Below the pieces are notes generated by a model. That model had not been told where the DNA came from, searched no databases, and worked only from the letters and a program-made list of their open reading frames with translations. A stretch of 42,227 nt of DNA. It comes from an uncultured SAR86 cluster bacterium (GTDB taxonomy: Bacteria > Pseudomonadota > Gammaproteobacteria > Magnimaribacterales > D2472). The stretch spans positions 1 to 42,227 of the forward strand of contig CACNUA010000008.1 in NCBI GenBank assembly GCA_902623535.1, given 5' to 3'. Position numbers and translations under genes: made by a program. Below, one piece after another: positions 42,221 through 42,227 of the stretch. The number at the start of each line of letters is the position of its first letter. The first letter of the stretch is position 1.

Positions 42221-42227
42221 TTGAAGA

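Overview
The window is AT-rich, densely packed chromosomal DNA from a gammaproteobacterium. Three things support the class: the tuf-tRNA-Trp-secE-nusG-rplK, rnr-rlmB, lpxC-secA, coaE-yacG, rluD/bamD and trxA-rho neighbourhoods; an outer-membrane biogenesis set (lpxC, bamD, TonB receptor); and short or overlapping gene junctions. Low G+C, tiny intergenic gaps, few Shine-Dalgarno sites and an rRNA spacer without tRNAs suggest a streamlined marine lineage of the SAR86 type. That last step is inference; the 16S gene at 19043-20595 would settle it.

Layout. 1-2678 (minus): tRNA-Tyr, tRNA-Thr(GGU), tuf, a terminator, tRNA-Trp, secE, nusG and the start of rplK. 2740-4142 (plus): birA, msrA, tRNA-Thr(UGU). 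4143-5421: a roughly 1.3 kb insert bounded by the 3' half of tRNA-Thr and a second, decayed copy of that half. It holds a Tp34/P19-like periplasmic metal protein, a 116-aa orphan and a 39-aa exported peptide. 5549-8140 (minus): a large TonB-dependent receptor. 8165-14545 (plus): a 5'-truncated RNase R gene, rlmB, lpxC, secA and a stand-alone ThiE-like domain. 14542-15742 (minus): SnoaL-like protein, coaE, yacG. 15758-20720 (minus): one rRNA operon (16S-23S-5S), with clear processing stems and a terminator but no spacer tRNAs. 20750-24023 (minus): ilvI-ilvH-ilvC. 24084-25947: divergent rluD and bamD. 25949-30839: an RND efflux pump and its adaptor, divergent from a TetR regulator, with two identical operators between them. 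30836-33914: DUF4399 protein and flavin reductase (minus), rsmD-hemC-hemD (plus). 33911-42220 (minus): flavin monooxygenase, esterase, two-NBD peptide-type ABC ATPase, ilvD, hemB, trxA and then rho.

Functionally most of the window is housekeeping: translation, protein export, lipid A, branched-chain amino acids (ilvIHC plus ilvD), tetrapyrroles (hemB, hemC, hemD), CoA and rRNA modification. The accessory or unusual parts are the tRNA-Thr insert, the RNase R that has lost its N-terminal domains, the ThiE-like relic of a MutT fusion, the TetR-controlled pump with a non-standard proton-relay motif, and the monooxygenase/esterase/ABC trio heading the hemB operon.
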